DNA from: Xylophilus ampelinus
GTDB lineage: Bacteria; Pseudomonadota; Gammaproteobacteria; Burkholderiales; Burkholderiaceae_C
DNA: 64,000 nucleotides
Assembly (NCBI RefSeq): GCF_003217575.1
Contig: NZ_QJTC01000019.1
Location: 1 to 64,000 of the forward strand
Direction: 5' to 3'
Each line of letters starts with the position of its first letter. Within the stretch, counting starts at the first letter, position 1. The position numbers and the translations under genes were made by a program. The notes below the pieces were generated by a model. The model was not told the origin of the DNA. It saw nothing but the letters and a program-made list of their open reading frames with translations, and searched no databases. Shown here piece after piece: positions 16,952 through 25,769 of this stretch.

Positions 16952-18289
16952 TTATTTGGTCGCCGGCGCGGTGGCCGGTTCGGCGGCCTTGGCGGCGGAG
17001 CCGGCATCGGCAGCGGCGGGTGCGCCGGCGGCCGGGGCCGCGGTGCCTTGCGCGGGGGCTGCGCCCGGCGCGGCGGGAGCGGCGCCCTGCGGTGCCGGCG
17101 GAGTCCACGGCACCGGCTTCACCGGTGCGCCGGGCGACAGCATCTGCAGCTTCTGGAAGCCGTCGACCATCACCTGCTCGCCGCCCTTCAGGCCGTCGAG
17201 CACCACCCAGTTGGCGCCCTTCGAGTCGCCCAGCACCACCTGGCGCTTGCTCATCTTGCCCTCGGCGTCGACCAGCGTCACCGTGTCGCCGTCGATGGTG
17301 CGGGTCACCGCCTGCTGCGGCAGCAGGATTGCGTTCTTGGCCTGGGCCTGCTCCAGACGCACCCGGACGTAGAGGCCCGGCAGCAGTTGGCCGGTGGGGT
17401 TGGGCACCTCGGCGCGCAGGGTGATCTGGCCGGTGGTGGAATCCACCGTCAGGTCGGAGAACAGCAGGCGGCCGTCGCGGCCGTATTCGCTGCCGTCTTC
17501 CAGCACCACCCGGATGCTGGCGGCTTCGGCGCCGCTGGCGCGCTTGAACTTGCCGCTCTGCAGCGCGTTGCGCAGCTTCATCACCTCGGTGGCCGACTGG
17601 GTGAAGTTGACGTAGACCGGGTCTATCTGCTGGATCACCGCCAGCTGGGTGCTCTCGCCCTGGCCGACCAGCGCGCCTTCGGTCACCAGCGCGCGGCCGA
17701 TGCGACCGGCGATGGGGGCGGTGACGCTCGCGTAGTCGAGGTTGATCTTGGCGGTCTGCACCCCGGCACGGCCCACCGCGACGTCGGCCGCGGCCTGCTT
17801 CTGCGTGGCCTGGGCGTTCACGTAGTCCTGGCGGCTGATCGCGTTGGCCTCGACCAGCGGCTTGTAGCGCTCGGCCGTCGCGGTGGCCTGGGCCAGGTTG
17901 GCCTCGGCGCGGGCGAGCGAGGCCTGCGCGCTCTGGAAGGACGCGGCGTACGGGGCGGAGTCGATCTGGAACAGCGGCTGGCCGGCCTTCACGTCGCTGC
18001 CTTCCTTGAACAGCCGCTTCTGCACGACGCCGGCGGCGCGGGCACGCACCTGCGCGATCCGCGAGGCCTCGACCCGGCCGGGCAGCTCGGTGACCAGGCC
18101 CACGTCGCCCAGCTGCACCGTCACCACGCCGACCTGGGGCGGCGGCATGCCGCCGCCCGGAGGCGTGCCGGCGGCGGGCGCCGCGTCCTTCTTGCCGCAG
18201 CCGGCCAGGAGCAGCACCAGCACCGCCGCGACGGCGAGCGTGGTGGGAGTCAGGGACAGGCGGGGCGGGGCATCGCGCAAGGCAAGCAT
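16952..18289 (-). CDS. RND efflux periplasmic adaptor (AcrA/MexA family)
   Basis: 445 residues. Lipoprotein signal LAVAAVLVLLLAGCGKK gives an inner-membrane-anchored periplasmic adaptor joining permease and outer-membrane channel. HlyD-type order is seen: biotinyl-lipoyl half (VTELPGRVEASRIAQVRARAAG), a coiled hairpin (ASLARAEANLAQATATAERYKPLVEANAISRQDY), second lipoyl half (YASVTAPIAGRIGRALVTEGALVG) and beta-barrel. An Ala/Pro-rich tail of about 60 residues is longer than usual. Start ATG 18289 follows AAGGA. It is the first gene of the operon, with the operator at 18389 upstream. Confidence 0.95.
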   Translation of the reverse strand: MLALRDAPPRLSLTPTTLAVAAVLVLLLAGCGKKDAAPAAGTPPGGGMPPPQVGVVTVQLGDVGLVTELPGRVEASRIAQVRARAAGVVQKRLFKEGSDVKAGQPLFQIDSAPYAASFQSAQASLARAEANLAQATATAERYKPLVEANAISRQDYVNAQATQKQAAADVAVGRAGVQTAKINLDYASVTAPIAGRIGRALVTEGALVGQGESTQLAVIQQIDPVYVNFTQSATEVMKLRNALQSGKFKRASGAEAASIRVVLEDGSEYGRDGRLLFSDLTVDSTTGQITLRAEVPNPTGQLLPGLYVRVRLEQAQAKNAILLPQQAVTRTIDGDTVTLVDAEGKMSKRQVVLGDSKGANWVVLDGLKGGEQVMVDGFQKLQMLSPGAPVKPVPWTPPAPQGAAPAAPGAAPAQGTAAPAAGAPAAADAGSAAKAAEPATAPATK

Positions 18290-18388
18290 TGGAAATCCTT
18301 CCAGGGGGTCGGCAGAACAGTGCGGAAACGAAAGACGGCAGCGGTGCCAGTCGCACTGCTGCCATCGGGATAGGGAAAACATGTGCAG

Positions 18389-18412
18389 TATACATACAAT
18401 CGTGAATGTATA
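18389..18412. promoter_or_regulatory. Probable TetR-family operator (AcrR/TtgR type)
   Basis: An imperfect inverted repeat TATACATAC, six bases, GAATGTATA lies between the divergent adaptor gene and the TetR gene. It closely resembles the TtgR and AcrR operators, which have a TTTACA-AC / GAATGTA-type dyad, judged from memory. The local AT-rich sequence would also hold the -10/-35 elements, so binding should repress both directions. Confidence 0.75.
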
Positions 18413-18498
18413 AAGACGGCAATCGCTGCCGCCACGTCCCGAGGCAACGGGATTTACCCCGGCGAAAGCCAAGCAAATTTCACACCGAAAGCCGCCGC

Positions 18499-19161
18499 AT
18501 GGCCCGTAGAACCAAGGAAGACGCCCTCGCCACCCGGTCCCAGTTGCTGGACGCGGCGGAGCGGCTTTTTCACGACCAGGGCGTCTCCCGCACCGCCCTG
18601 AACGACATCGCCGTCGCCGCGGGTACCACCCGCGGCGCGATCTACTGGCACTTCAAGGACAAGGCCGACCTGTTCAACGCGATGATGGAGCGGGTGACCC
18701 TGCCGCTCGAGAACGCCATCGACCGGGTGGGCGCGGATCCGCAGGACGACCCGATCCAGCAGATCCGCGACGCGCTGCAGCATGCGCTGCGCGTCATGAC
18801 CTACGACGCGCAGGTCCGCACCGTGTTCGAGATCGCGATCCACAAGGTCGAGTACGTCGGCGAACTGCGGGCGGTGCGCGATCGGCACCTGGCTGTCCGC
18901 ACCGAATGCCTGGCCCGCATGGTCGACGGTCTGCGCCTGGCTTTCGCCCGCGCCGGCCGGACGCCGCCGATCACCTGCGAGATGGCCGCCCACGGCCTGC
19001 ACGCGATGGTCGACGGCCTGATCCAGAACTGGCTGCTGCGGCCGGACGAGTTCGATCTGCAGGCCGCCGGCGCCGCGGTGTTCGACATCTACCTGGCCGG
19101 CATGGGCCTGGGGCCGGCGGTCGCGGCGGCGGTTCCGGCAGAGGGCCCGGCGCCTATTTGA
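18499..19161 (+). CDS. TetR-family efflux repressor (AcrR/TtgR type)
   Basis: 220 residues. The N-terminal helix-turn-helix reads TRSQLLDAAERLFHDQGVSRTALNDIAVAAGTTRGAIYWHFKDKADLF, and it opens with ARRTKEDA as in AcrR/TtgR/MtrR-class repressors. The C-terminal domain (TetR_C_2 like: VEYVGELRAVRDRHLAVRTECLARM) is the ligand pocket. ATG 18499 matches family starts. It is divergent from the RND operon and almost certainly represses it and itself through the operator at 18389, releasing on effector binding. Confidence 0.93.
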   Translation: MARRTKEDALATRSQLLDAAERLFHDQGVSRTALNDIAVAAGTTRGAIYWHFKDKADLFNAMMERVTLPLENAIDRVGADPQDDPIQQIRDALQHALRVMTYDAQVRTVFEIAIHKVEYVGELRAVRDRHLAVRTECLARMVDGLRLAFARAGRTPPITCEMAAHGLHAMVDGLIQNWLLRPDEFDLQAAGAAVFDIYLAGMGLGPAVAAAVPAEGPAPI

Positions 19162-19252
19162 GGTGCGACGTGTCGTGGCTTCGGGCCTTTTGCGCCAACG
19201 GGCCTTCCGATAGGCGATAATCCCGGGCTGCCCGGATTCTTGCCTGGCACAT

Positions 19253-19328
19253 GCGGCTGTAGCTCAGTGGATAGAGTATTGGCCTCCGAAGCCAAGGGTC
19301 GTGGGTTCGATCCCCGCCAGCCGCACCA
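19253..19328 (+). tRNA. tRNA-Arg (anticodon CCG)
   Basis: A complete 76-base cloverleaf: acceptor GCGGCTG pairing with CAGCCGC, D arm GCTCAGTGGATAGAGT, anticodon stem TTGGC/GCCAA with loop CTCCGAA (anticodon CCG, reads CGG), T arm with GGTTCGATCC, and encoded CCA at 19326-19328. No integrase or island follows it. Confidence 0.97.
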
Positions 19329-19420
19329 GTTTTTCGATCGGTGACGACCACCTGCCATGCGTGGGTCGTCACCCTTCAGTCGGAGGGGAAGGCGCTGCCG
19401 CCTTCGTCACCCCTGCACTG

Positions 19421-20089
19421 TCAGGACATGCCGCCCGGCGCAGGGCAGCGCAGCGTCCGTGCCTCGCTCGCCGCCGCATCGGCCGACGCGATCGCGTCGG
19501 CGATGGTCTCGGCGAGCCGGGCGGCCACTTCTCCCGATGCCTTGGCCAGCGCGGGCATGCCGGCGCCCGCCGCCACCGACGTGTCGAGCCGGCAGTCGAG
19601 CTGCTGCGGCGTGCCCGCGCGGCGCAGCGTCCAGGTGAAGGCGCCGTCGACCCGCTCGCCCTCGACCGCGTCGAACCGGGCCACCTGCACCGCGATGCGC
19701 CACGGGCGCAGGCCGGCGGCGGCGGGCGTCTTGCTGGCATCGATCGCGCCCAGGCGCGTGGCGATGCCCGACGACAGGGCATCCCGCAGTTCCTTCTCGA
19801 ACGATGCCGACCAGCGGTGCTGCTCCAGCACCTGGACCTCCGGGCTCGCGGCCGAGGTGCGCACCACCATCTGCGGCCGCGCCAGCCGCTCGGGCACGCC
19901 GACCGGCAGCACCTCGATGGCCATCGTGGAAGCGGCCTGCGGGGCAACGGCCGGCGCCGTGCGCAGGGCAGCCGGGTCGGACAGCGTGTAGAAGCGGTCG
20001 GGCTGACCGGCGCAGCCGGTGGCCAGGGCGCAGACGGCGAGGGCCAGGCCCCATGCGGGCCGGCGGGACGGGATGGATGCAGATTTCAC
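19421..20089 (-). CDS. pqiC: PqiC-type lipoprotein (ABC-type transport auxiliary component)
   Basis: 222 residues with a lipoprotein signal (LALAVCALATGCAGQPDRFYTL; cysteine about 26). The DRFYTL start, the strand IEVLPVGVPERLARPQMVVR and the WSASFEKELRDALSSGI block match the PqiC/DUF330 family, an outer-membrane lipoprotein that docks the PqiB tunnel. It overlaps pqiB by four bases and is the last gene of the pqiA-pqiA-pqiB-pqiC operon. Confidence 0.88.
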   Translation of the reverse strand: MKSASIPSRRPAWGLALAVCALATGCAGQPDRFYTLSDPAALRTAPAVAPQAASTMAIEVLPVGVPERLARPQMVVRTSAASPEVQVLEQHRWSASFEKELRDALSSGIATRLGAIDASKTPAAAGLRPWRIAVQVARFDAVEGERVDGAFTWTLRRAGTPQQLDCRLDTSVAAGAGMPALAKASGEVAARLAETIADAIASADAAASEARTLRCPAPGGMS

Positions 20090-21729
20090 TTCTTGTCCTC
20101 AGGCTTGCCGCGCAAAAGCGATTCGGGGTGGCGTTCCAGGTAGTCGGTCAGCACCCGCACCGAGGTGGCGGTGCGCGACAGGTCCTGCAGCGTCTGCCGC
20201 AGGTCGGCCTGCAGCGGTGCGTCGGACGCCAGCATCTGGTTGGCGCTGTCGATGGTCTTGCGGGCATCCTTCAGCGCGGCGGTGATCTCGGGCGACACGT
20301 CGTTGTTGAGCGTGCGCGTCAGCGTCTCGGCGCCGACCAGGGCCTTGTCGAGCTTGGCCAGGGTGGCCCGCACGTCGCGGCCGATCTCCTCGATCGGCAC
20401 CTTGTTGACCTTGCCGACGATCTCCTGCACCTGGCTTTGCAGTTCGTCCAGGCTGTTGGCCACGGTGGGCAGTTCCAGCGGCACCTTGGCCAGGTCGATC
20501 TTCGCGGCCGGCGACTTGGGGAAGAAGTCGAAGGCCACGTACAGCTGGCCGGTCAGCAGGTTGCCGTTGCGCAGCTGCGCGCGCAGGCCCTTGTCGACCA
20601 GGATGCGCAGGCGTTCTTCATGGGTGCGCCTCGATTCGGGCGCGGTGCCGCCGCTGCGCTGCCGCAGCCGGTCGGGGTAGACCTGCACCAGCACCGGCAT
20701 GCGGAAGTCGCGCTCGGTGCGCGAGAACTCGGCGCCGATCGACTTCACCTCGCCGATGTCCACGCCGCGGAAATCTACCGCGGCGCCGGGCTGCAGCCCG
20801 CGCAACGACTGGTTGAAGTACAGCAGCAGCGTCTGCGCCGGGCCGTCGGGCTTCTTCATCGCGGTGGTCTCGTCGCCGGCCAGGCCGAAGGTGGTGTTCT
20901 CGGCCGCGACCGGGCCGCCGCCCTCCTCTGGCGCGCCGAAGGCGATGCCGCCCAGCAGGATCGAGGCGAACGACTGTGTGCGCAGCGTCACTCCGGAAGA
21001 ACTGAGCTGCATGTCGATGCCGCTCGCGTGCCAGAAACGGGTATTGGTGCCGACGAAGGTGTCGTAGGGCGCATTCACGAAGATGCGGATGGTGACGCCG
21101 CGGCCGTCGGGGTTCAGTTCGTACGAGGCCACCTGGCCGACCCGGATGTGCCGGAAGTAGATCGGCGCGCCGATATCCAGCGAGCCGATGTCGGCCGCGC
21201 TCAGCACGAACTGCTTGCCCGACGCGTCGCGGGTCACGATCGGCGGCACCTCCAGGCCCACGAAGGAGCTGACGGTGTTCTCCGCCGTGCCCGGGTCGGC
21301 CGAGATATAGGCGCCCGACAGCAGCGTGCCCAACCCCGAGATGCCCGAGGTGTCGAGCCGCGGCCGCACCACCCAGAAACGGGTGTCCTCGGTGGTGAAG
21401 CCCCTGGCGTCCTCGCTCAGCTGCAGCACCACCCGCACCTTGGAGCGGTCGCGGTCCAGGCGCAGGCTCTGCACCACGCCGATCTGCACGTTCTTGTAGC
21501 GCACCGCCGTCTTGCCGGCCTCCAGGCCCTCGGCGGTCTTGAAGCTCACTTCGATCTCGGGTCCGCGGTTGACCAGCGCTCGCGCCACCAGCGCGACGCC
21601 GACCAGCGCCGCCACCACCGGGATCAGCCAGATCAGCGAGGGCAGCCAGTTGCGCCGCCGGGTGATGCGGGGGGTGGCCGCGTCGGCGGCGATGTCGGGG
21701 GGTGAGGGGGGGGTGCCGTGGTCGGTCAT
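20086..21729 (-). CDS. pqiB: PqiB, MCE-domain intermembrane lipid-transport protein
   Basis: 547 residues with one N-terminal transmembrane helix (about 27-50, WLPSLIWLIPVVAALVGVAL). Three MCE domains follow: first at the GPEIEVSFKTAEGLEAGKTAVRYKNV block, second at IGAPIYFRHIRVGQV, third at LRGLQPGAAVDFRGVDIGEV. The helical C-terminus would form the central needle. Such proteins make a periplasm-spanning hydrophobic channel for phospholipids. The gene overlaps both neighbours by four bases, so expression is tightly coupled. Confidence 0.95.
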   Translation of the reverse strand: MTDHGTPPSPPDIAADAATPRITRRRNWLPSLIWLIPVVAALVGVALVARALVNRGPEIEVSFKTAEGLEAGKTAVRYKNVQIGVVQSLRLDRDRSKVRVVLQLSEDARGFTTEDTRFWVVRPRLDTSGISGLGTLLSGAYISADPGTAENTVSSFVGLEVPPIVTRDASGKQFVLSAADIGSLDIGAPIYFRHIRVGQVASYELNPDGRGVTIRIFVNAPYDTFVGTNTRFWHASGIDMQLSSSGVTLRTQSFASILLGGIAFGAPEEGGGPVAAENTTFGLAGDETTAMKKPDGPAQTLLLYFNQSLRGLQPGAAVDFRGVDIGEVKSIGAEFSRTERDFRMPVLVQVYPDRLRQRSGGTAPESRRTHEERLRILVDKGLRAQLRNGNLLTGQLYVAFDFFPKSPAAKIDLAKVPLELPTVANSLDELQSQVQEIVGKVNKVPIEEIGRDVRATLAKLDKALVGAETLTRTLNNDVSPEITAALKDARKTIDSANQMLASDAPLQADLRQTLQDLSRTATSVRVLTDYLERHPESLLRGKPEDKK

Positions 21730-22433
21730 GGAGTGGCGCTTTCCGGGCGCGGTGGGCCGGGCTGGAAGTACCAGCTCAGTTTCGGGTCGAACGTCAGCGA
21801 TGCCAGCATGGTCAGGACCACCACCGCGCCGAAGGCGGCGATGCCGGGCCCGGCGGTGATCTCGGCGAAGCCCTGGATCCGCACCAAGCCGGCCAGCAGC
21901 GCCACCACGAACACGTCGAGCATCGACCAGCGGCCGATGAACTCGATCACGTGGTAGAGCCGTGCCCGCTCGGCGCGCCGCCAGTCGCTGCGCCGCTGCG
22001 CGGTCACCAGCAGCACGATCAATGCCACCAGCTTGAAGAGCGGCACCAGGAAGCTCGCCACGAAGATGATGGTGGCGACGCCGTAGGAGCCGCTCAGCCA
22101 GAAGAAGACCACGCCGCTCATGATCGTGTCCTGCTGGGTGCCGAACAGGGAGCGGGTGACCATCACCGGCAGCAGGTTGGCCGGCAGGTACATGATGCAG
22201 GCGGCGATCAGCAGTGCCCAGGTGCGGTTCAGGCTGTCGGGCTTGGAGGTGTGCAGCCGGCTGCCGCAGCGCTGGCAGGTGTCGCCCTCGTGCGCCTCCT
22301 GCCAGACGGTGCCGCAGCGGCGGCAGGGCAGCAGGCCCAGGGCGCGGGCGGTCGGGACCTGCAGGTCCTCGTCCTGGCGGGCCAGCACGTCCTCGCCCGG
22401 CTGCCAGCGACGCGGCGCCTGCTGCGCCGTCAT
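21726..22433 (-). CDS. pqiA: PqiA-type membrane protein, second half-size unit
   Basis: 235 residues: a rubredoxin-like zinc ribbon (CRRCGTVW, then CQRCGSRL) followed by four transmembrane helices (LNRTWALLIAACIMYLPANLLPVM; GVATIIFVASFLVPLFKLVALIV; LDVFVVALLAGLV; IAAFGAVVVLTMLASL). E. coli PqiA is one protein with two such units; here each unit is a separate gene. The start overlaps the first unit's stop (22430-22433). It works with PqiB at the inner membrane. Confidence 0.92.
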   Translation of the reverse strand: MTAQQAPRRWQPGEDVLARQDEDLQVPTARALGLLPCRRCGTVWQEAHEGDTCQRCGSRLHTSKPDSLNRTWALLIAACIMYLPANLLPVMVTRSLFGTQQDTIMSGVVFFWLSGSYGVATIIFVASFLVPLFKLVALIVLLVTAQRRSDWRRAERARLYHVIEFIGRWSMLDVFVVALLAGLVRIQGFAEITAGPGIAAFGAVVVLTMLASLTFDPKLSWYFQPGPPRPESATP

Positions 22434-23062
22434 GCCGCGGACCCGCCGGGTTCTGAGCCGAGCTGCCGGGACATGTCCCAGAAGCCGCGCGGATCGAAGG
22501 ACAGCACCATGGTCATCAGCACCGTCAGCGCCACGAAACCCCACAGCGCCGGACCCGGCAGCACCGTGGCCAGGCCCGAGAGCTTGACCAGCGCCACCAG
22601 CACGCCCAGCAGGAACACCTCGACCATGCCCCAGGGCCGCAGTGTCTGCAACGTCTGGACGACGGGCACGAAGCCCGCCGGCCGGCGGCGGCGCGCCAGC
22701 GGCACCAGCAGCCAGACCAGGGACAGCATCTGCAGCAACGGGAATACCAGCGTGGTCAGCATCACCAGCGACGCGACCAGCAGCTGCCCCTCGGTCGCCA
22801 GCGCCACCACCGCGCCGGTCAGTGTGGTGCGGCTGCGCAGTCCGCGCAGCTCGATCTCGACGATCGGGAAGACGTTGGCGACCACGAACATCGCCAGGCT
22901 CGCCAGCGTCAGCGGCAGCAGCCGGTGGCTCTGCTCGCCCGACGGCCGGGCGAGTTCGCCGCCGCAACGGGAGCAGCGCGCCACCTCGCGCGGGCGCAGT
23001 GCCGTGCGGCGGTACACCGCGTCGCAACTCTCGCAGACGATGAGGTGAGGTGCTTCGATCAT
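22430..23062 (-). CDS. pqiA: PqiA-type membrane protein, first half-size unit
   Basis: 210 residues from ATG 23062. Zinc-ribbon cysteines CESCDAVY and CSRCGG are followed by four helices (LLPLTLASLAMFVVANVFPIVEIEL; LLVASLVMLTTLVFPLLQMLSLVWLLV; MVEVFLLGVLVALVKL; ALWGFVALTVLMTMVLSFDPR). It has the same fold as the next gene, so the two equal the two halves of E. coli PqiA. The frame is open to 23119, but those codons are arginine/proline-rich and lack the family start. It heads the pqi operon. Confidence 0.9.
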   Translation of the reverse strand: MIEAPHLIVCESCDAVYRRTALRPREVARCSRCGGELARPSGEQSHRLLPLTLASLAMFVVANVFPIVEIELRGLRSRTTLTGAVVALATEGQLLVASLVMLTTLVFPLLQMLSLVWLLVPLARRRRPAGFVPVVQTLQTLRPWGMVEVFLLGVLVALVKLSGLATVLPGPALWGFVALTVLMTMVLSFDPRGFWDMSRQLGSEPGGSAA

Positions 23063-23256
23063 GGGCGGCAGCGGCGTCGGAAGGGGAGGCCGTGGTGCGG
23101 CCCGGGCGGCGCGAACCATTTCGCACCGCCGCGAGTATCGCTCCGCACCGTCAATACCGTGTAGCTCCTTGCCGATGCCACCTGCAATGGAAACTCACAC
23201 GGTCGGCTCGCACCGGTGGCCCAATGGTCGCATCGCCATGCCTCCTAGACACGCCC

Positions 23257-23826
23257 ATGCAGCCCACACCCGACACCGCGGCGCCCGCCGTCACCGCCGC
23301 GACCGAGCAGGACATGCTCGACTTCGCCCACAAGATGTTCGACTACGCCCGCACCGGCGATGCCGAGGGCCTGCAGCCGATGCTCGCGCGCGGCCTGCCG
23401 CCCAACATGGGCAACCACAAGGGCGACACGCTGCTGATGCTGGCCAGCTACCACGGCCACCTGGAGGCCACCCGGCTGCTGCTGCAGCACGGTGCCGATC
23501 CCGACCGGGCCAACGACATGGCCCAGACGCCGCTGGCCGGCGCCGCCTTCAAGGGCAACCTGCCGATGGCAGAGCTGCTGCTGGAACACGGCGCGAAGGC
23601 CGAGTTCGCGCCGCCCGGCGGCAAAACGGCGCTTATGTTCGCCGCCATGTTCAACCGCACCGCGATCGTCGACCTGTTGCTGGCCCGCGGCGCGTCGCCC
23701 GACACGCGCAGCAGCGACGGGCTCACCGCGCTCGACCTGGCCCGCACCATGGGCGCGGCCGATACCGTGGCGCAGCTGGAGCGGCGCGGCGGCCAAGGGC
23801 TACCGGAAGGTGCGAAAGAACCGTAG
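23257..23826 (+). CDS. Ankyrin-repeat protein
   Basis: 189 residues with about four ankyrin repeats: KGDTLLMLASYHGHLEATRLLLQHGADPDRA, AQTPLAGAAFKGNLPMAELLLEHGA, GKTALMFAAMFNRTAIVDLLLARGASP, and DGLTALDLARTMGAADTV. No signal peptide, so it is cytoplasmic; such short proteins mediate protein contacts, and in pseudomonads relatives sit beside catalases. ATG 23257 begins just before the first helix, and no clear partner lies nearby. The 194-bp gap to the divergent pqi operon holds both promoters. Confidence 0.9.
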   Translation: MQPTPDTAAPAVTAATEQDMLDFAHKMFDYARTGDAEGLQPMLARGLPPNMGNHKGDTLLMLASYHGHLEATRLLLQHGADPDRANDMAQTPLAGAAFKGNLPMAELLLEHGAKAEFAPPGGKTALMFAAMFNRTAIVDLLLARGASPDTRSSDGLTALDLARTMGAADTVAQLERRGGQGLPEGAKEP

Positions 23827-23916
23827 CGGGCGGCCCGAGTGTGCGGCGAGGACCGGAGTCGTACTTCGGTACGGTGAGGACCACAGCCGCGCGATCGGGC
23901 CGCGCAGCAGGTTCTC

Positions 23917-24378
23917 TCACACCTTCGGCGGCGCGCCGTTCTCCGGCAGGGCCAGGTACGGCGACAGGTCGCGCACCGCGTCGGCCTCCATCAGGCCCAC
24001 CGCCACCTCCACGCCTGCTTCCCGCAGGATCTCGATCCCCCGGCCCCTGTTGCGCGCGTCCGGGTCGAGCATCGCCACGAACACCCGGCGCACGCCGCGG
24101 GCCACCAGCGTCCTGGCGCACGACGGCGTTCGGCCGTGGAAGGCGCACGGCTCCAGGGTGACGAAGGCGGTCACGTCGCGGAGCGGCCCGTCGACCTGCT
24201 GCAGCGCCACCGCCTCGGCATGCGGGTGGCCCGGCGGCTGGGTGAAGCCGCGCGCGACGATCGCGCCGCCCCGCACCAGCACGCAGCCCACCGGCGGATT
24301 GGGCAGGCAGGCGGGCAGGGCGCGGCGGCCTTCGGCGAGGGCGGCGCGCATGTGGTCGGCGGCGGTGGTGGCATCCAT
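23917..24378 (-). CDS. RibD-type deaminase domain protein, free-standing
   Basis: 153 residues with only the cytidine-deaminase-like half of RibD. The zinc and catalytic motifs are present: HAEAVAL, and PCAFHGRTPSCA with both cysteines. The RibD-like surroundings are ADHMRAALAEGRRALPACLPNPPVGCVLV and RVFVAMLDPDARNRGRGIEIL. Full RibD carries a reductase domain of about 200 more residues; here it ends at residue 153. It may therefore be a riboflavin-pathway deaminase or a paralogue with another substrate. Neighbours do not include other rib genes. Confidence 0.85.
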   Translation of the reverse strand: MDATTAADHMRAALAEGRRALPACLPNPPVGCVLVRGGAIVARGFTQPPGHPHAEAVALQQVDGPLRDVTAFVTLEPCAFHGRTPSCARTLVARGVRRVFVAMLDPDARNRGRGIEILREAGVEVAVGLMEADAVRDLSPYLALPENGAPPKV

Positions 24379-24479
24379 GGTCGGCAGCGGGGGGGCGGAT
24401 GGCGGGCGGGTGGGCGGCCAAGGTTAGCAGCGCCACCGCTGCGGGTACCATCGTCGGCTTTTTGCCAGGATTCACGCGC

Positions 24480-25748
24480 ATGACCGCCCCACCCTCCGCC
24501 GGCTGCCTGGGCATCGACTTCGGCACCTCCAATTCGGCCGTCGCCTACCGCGCCGCGGGCGGCGCCTCCCTGCTGCTGGCGATGGAGGGCACCGCCACCG
24601 CGCTGCCCACCACCCTCTTCTTCAACGCCGAAGACCGCCGCACCCATTACGGCCGCGACGCGCTGGCCCAGTACCTGGCCGGCACCGAGGGCCGGCTGAT
24701 GCGCTCGCTCAAGAGCCTGCTGGGCAGCAGCCTGCTGCAGGAGACCACCTCCATCAACGGCGAGGCGATGAGCTTCCAGGACGTGATTGCGCTCTTCCTG
24801 CGCGAGCTGTCCGACCGGGCGACCGGCGTGCTGGGCACCCGGCCACGCCAGGTGGTGCTGGGCCGACCGGTGCATTTCGTCGACGACGACCCGGCGCACG
24901 ACGCGCAGGCCCAGGACTCGCTGCGGCAGGCGGCCGAGGACGCGGGCTTCGAGGACATCGCGTTCCAGCTGGAGCCGATCGCCGCCGCGCTGGATTACGA
25001 GCGCCGCGTCGCCCGGGAATCGCTGGTGCTGATCGCCGACATCGGCGGCGGCACGTCCGACTTCACCGTGGTGCGCCTGGGCCCCGACCGCATGGCCCGC
25101 GCCGAGCGCACGGACGACGTGCTGGCCACCACCGGCGTGCACATCGGCGGCACCGACTTCGACCGGCGCCTGAGCCTCGACGAGGTGATGCCGCTGCTGG
25201 GCCTGCACCACATCGGCCCCAGCGGCCGCGAGGTGCCCAACGCCACCTTCTTCGACCTGGCGACCTGGCACCTGATCCAGTGGCTGTACGCGCCGCAGTC
25301 GATCCGCAAGGTGGCCGAGCTGCGCCGCGACTTTGCCGACCCGGTGCTGCACGCCCGGCTGATGCGGGTGCTGGAGCAGCGCGACGGCCACCGCCTGGCC
25401 ACCGCGGTGGAAGAGGCCAAGATCGCCAGCGCCACGGCGGCGGGCGCGGTGCCGATCGACCTGGATTTCGTGGAGCGGGGTTTGTCGGCGTCGCTCAGCG
25501 CCGACGCGGTGGCCCGCCACCTGCGGCCGCTGTTGGAGAGCGTGGGCGACTGCGCCTCCGACTGCCTGCGCCGCGCCGGCCTGCCGCGTGCGCCGGATGC
25601 CATCTACCTCACCGGCGGCTCGTCGGCCCTGGCGCCGTTCCAGCAGATGCTGCGGCGGCGGTTTCCCGAGACGCCCCTGGTCGAGGGCGACCGCTTCGGC
25701 GGCGTCGCGGCCGGCCTGGCCTATGCCGGCGGCGTGCAGCTGCGCTAG
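24480..25748 (+). CDS. yegD: Hsp70-family chaperone, YegD-like
   Basis: 422 residues, an Hsp70 ATPase domain without a long substrate-binding domain, as in E. coli YegD. Phosphate-1 loop CLGIDFGTSNSAVAYR, connect/phosphate-2 region LVLIADIGGGTSDFTVVRL, GVHIGGTDFDRRL, and the adenosine motif IYLTGGSSALAPF are all present. It is cytoplasmic, with unknown clients. It diverges from the deaminase gene with a 101-bp spacer and converges on the next minus-strand gene. Confidence 0.92.
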   Translation: MTAPPSAGCLGIDFGTSNSAVAYRAAGGASLLLAMEGTATALPTTLFFNAEDRRTHYGRDALAQYLAGTEGRLMRSLKSLLGSSLLQETTSINGEAMSFQDVIALFLRELSDRATGVLGTRPRQVVLGRPVHFVDDDPAHDAQAQDSLRQAAEDAGFEDIAFQLEPIAAALDYERRVARESLVLIADIGGGTSDFTVVRLGPDRMARAERTDDVLATTGVHIGGTDFDRRLSLDEVMPLLGLHHIGPSGREVPNATFFDLATWHLIQWLYAPQSIRKVAELRRDFADPVLHARLMRVLEQRDGHRLATAVEEAKIASATAAGAVPIDLDFVERGLSASLSADAVARHLRPLLESVGDCASDCLRRAGLPRAPDAIYLTGGSSALAPFQQMLRRRFPETPLVEGDRFGGVAAGLAYAGGVQLR

Positions 25749-25769
25749 CGTGCAGCTGCGGTAGGGCGG

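Noticed and set aside
13694..18373. A 1559-codon open frame on the plus strand opposite the RND genes
   Set aside because: It is rich in His/Arg/Gln/Gly, has no recognisable domain and is exactly antisense to three well-supported efflux genes. High GC keeps antisense frames open.
19253..19420. tRNA-Arg as an island attachment site
   Set aside because: No integrase, repeated tRNA 3' end or composition change follows; core genes continue on both sides.
21726..23126. One long 466-codon minus-strand frame spanning both pqiA genes
   Set aside because: Its first half is arginine/proline-rich nonsense. The real first unit lies in another frame (22430-23062) with zinc-ribbon cysteines and helices, and the pair joins by a four-base overlap.
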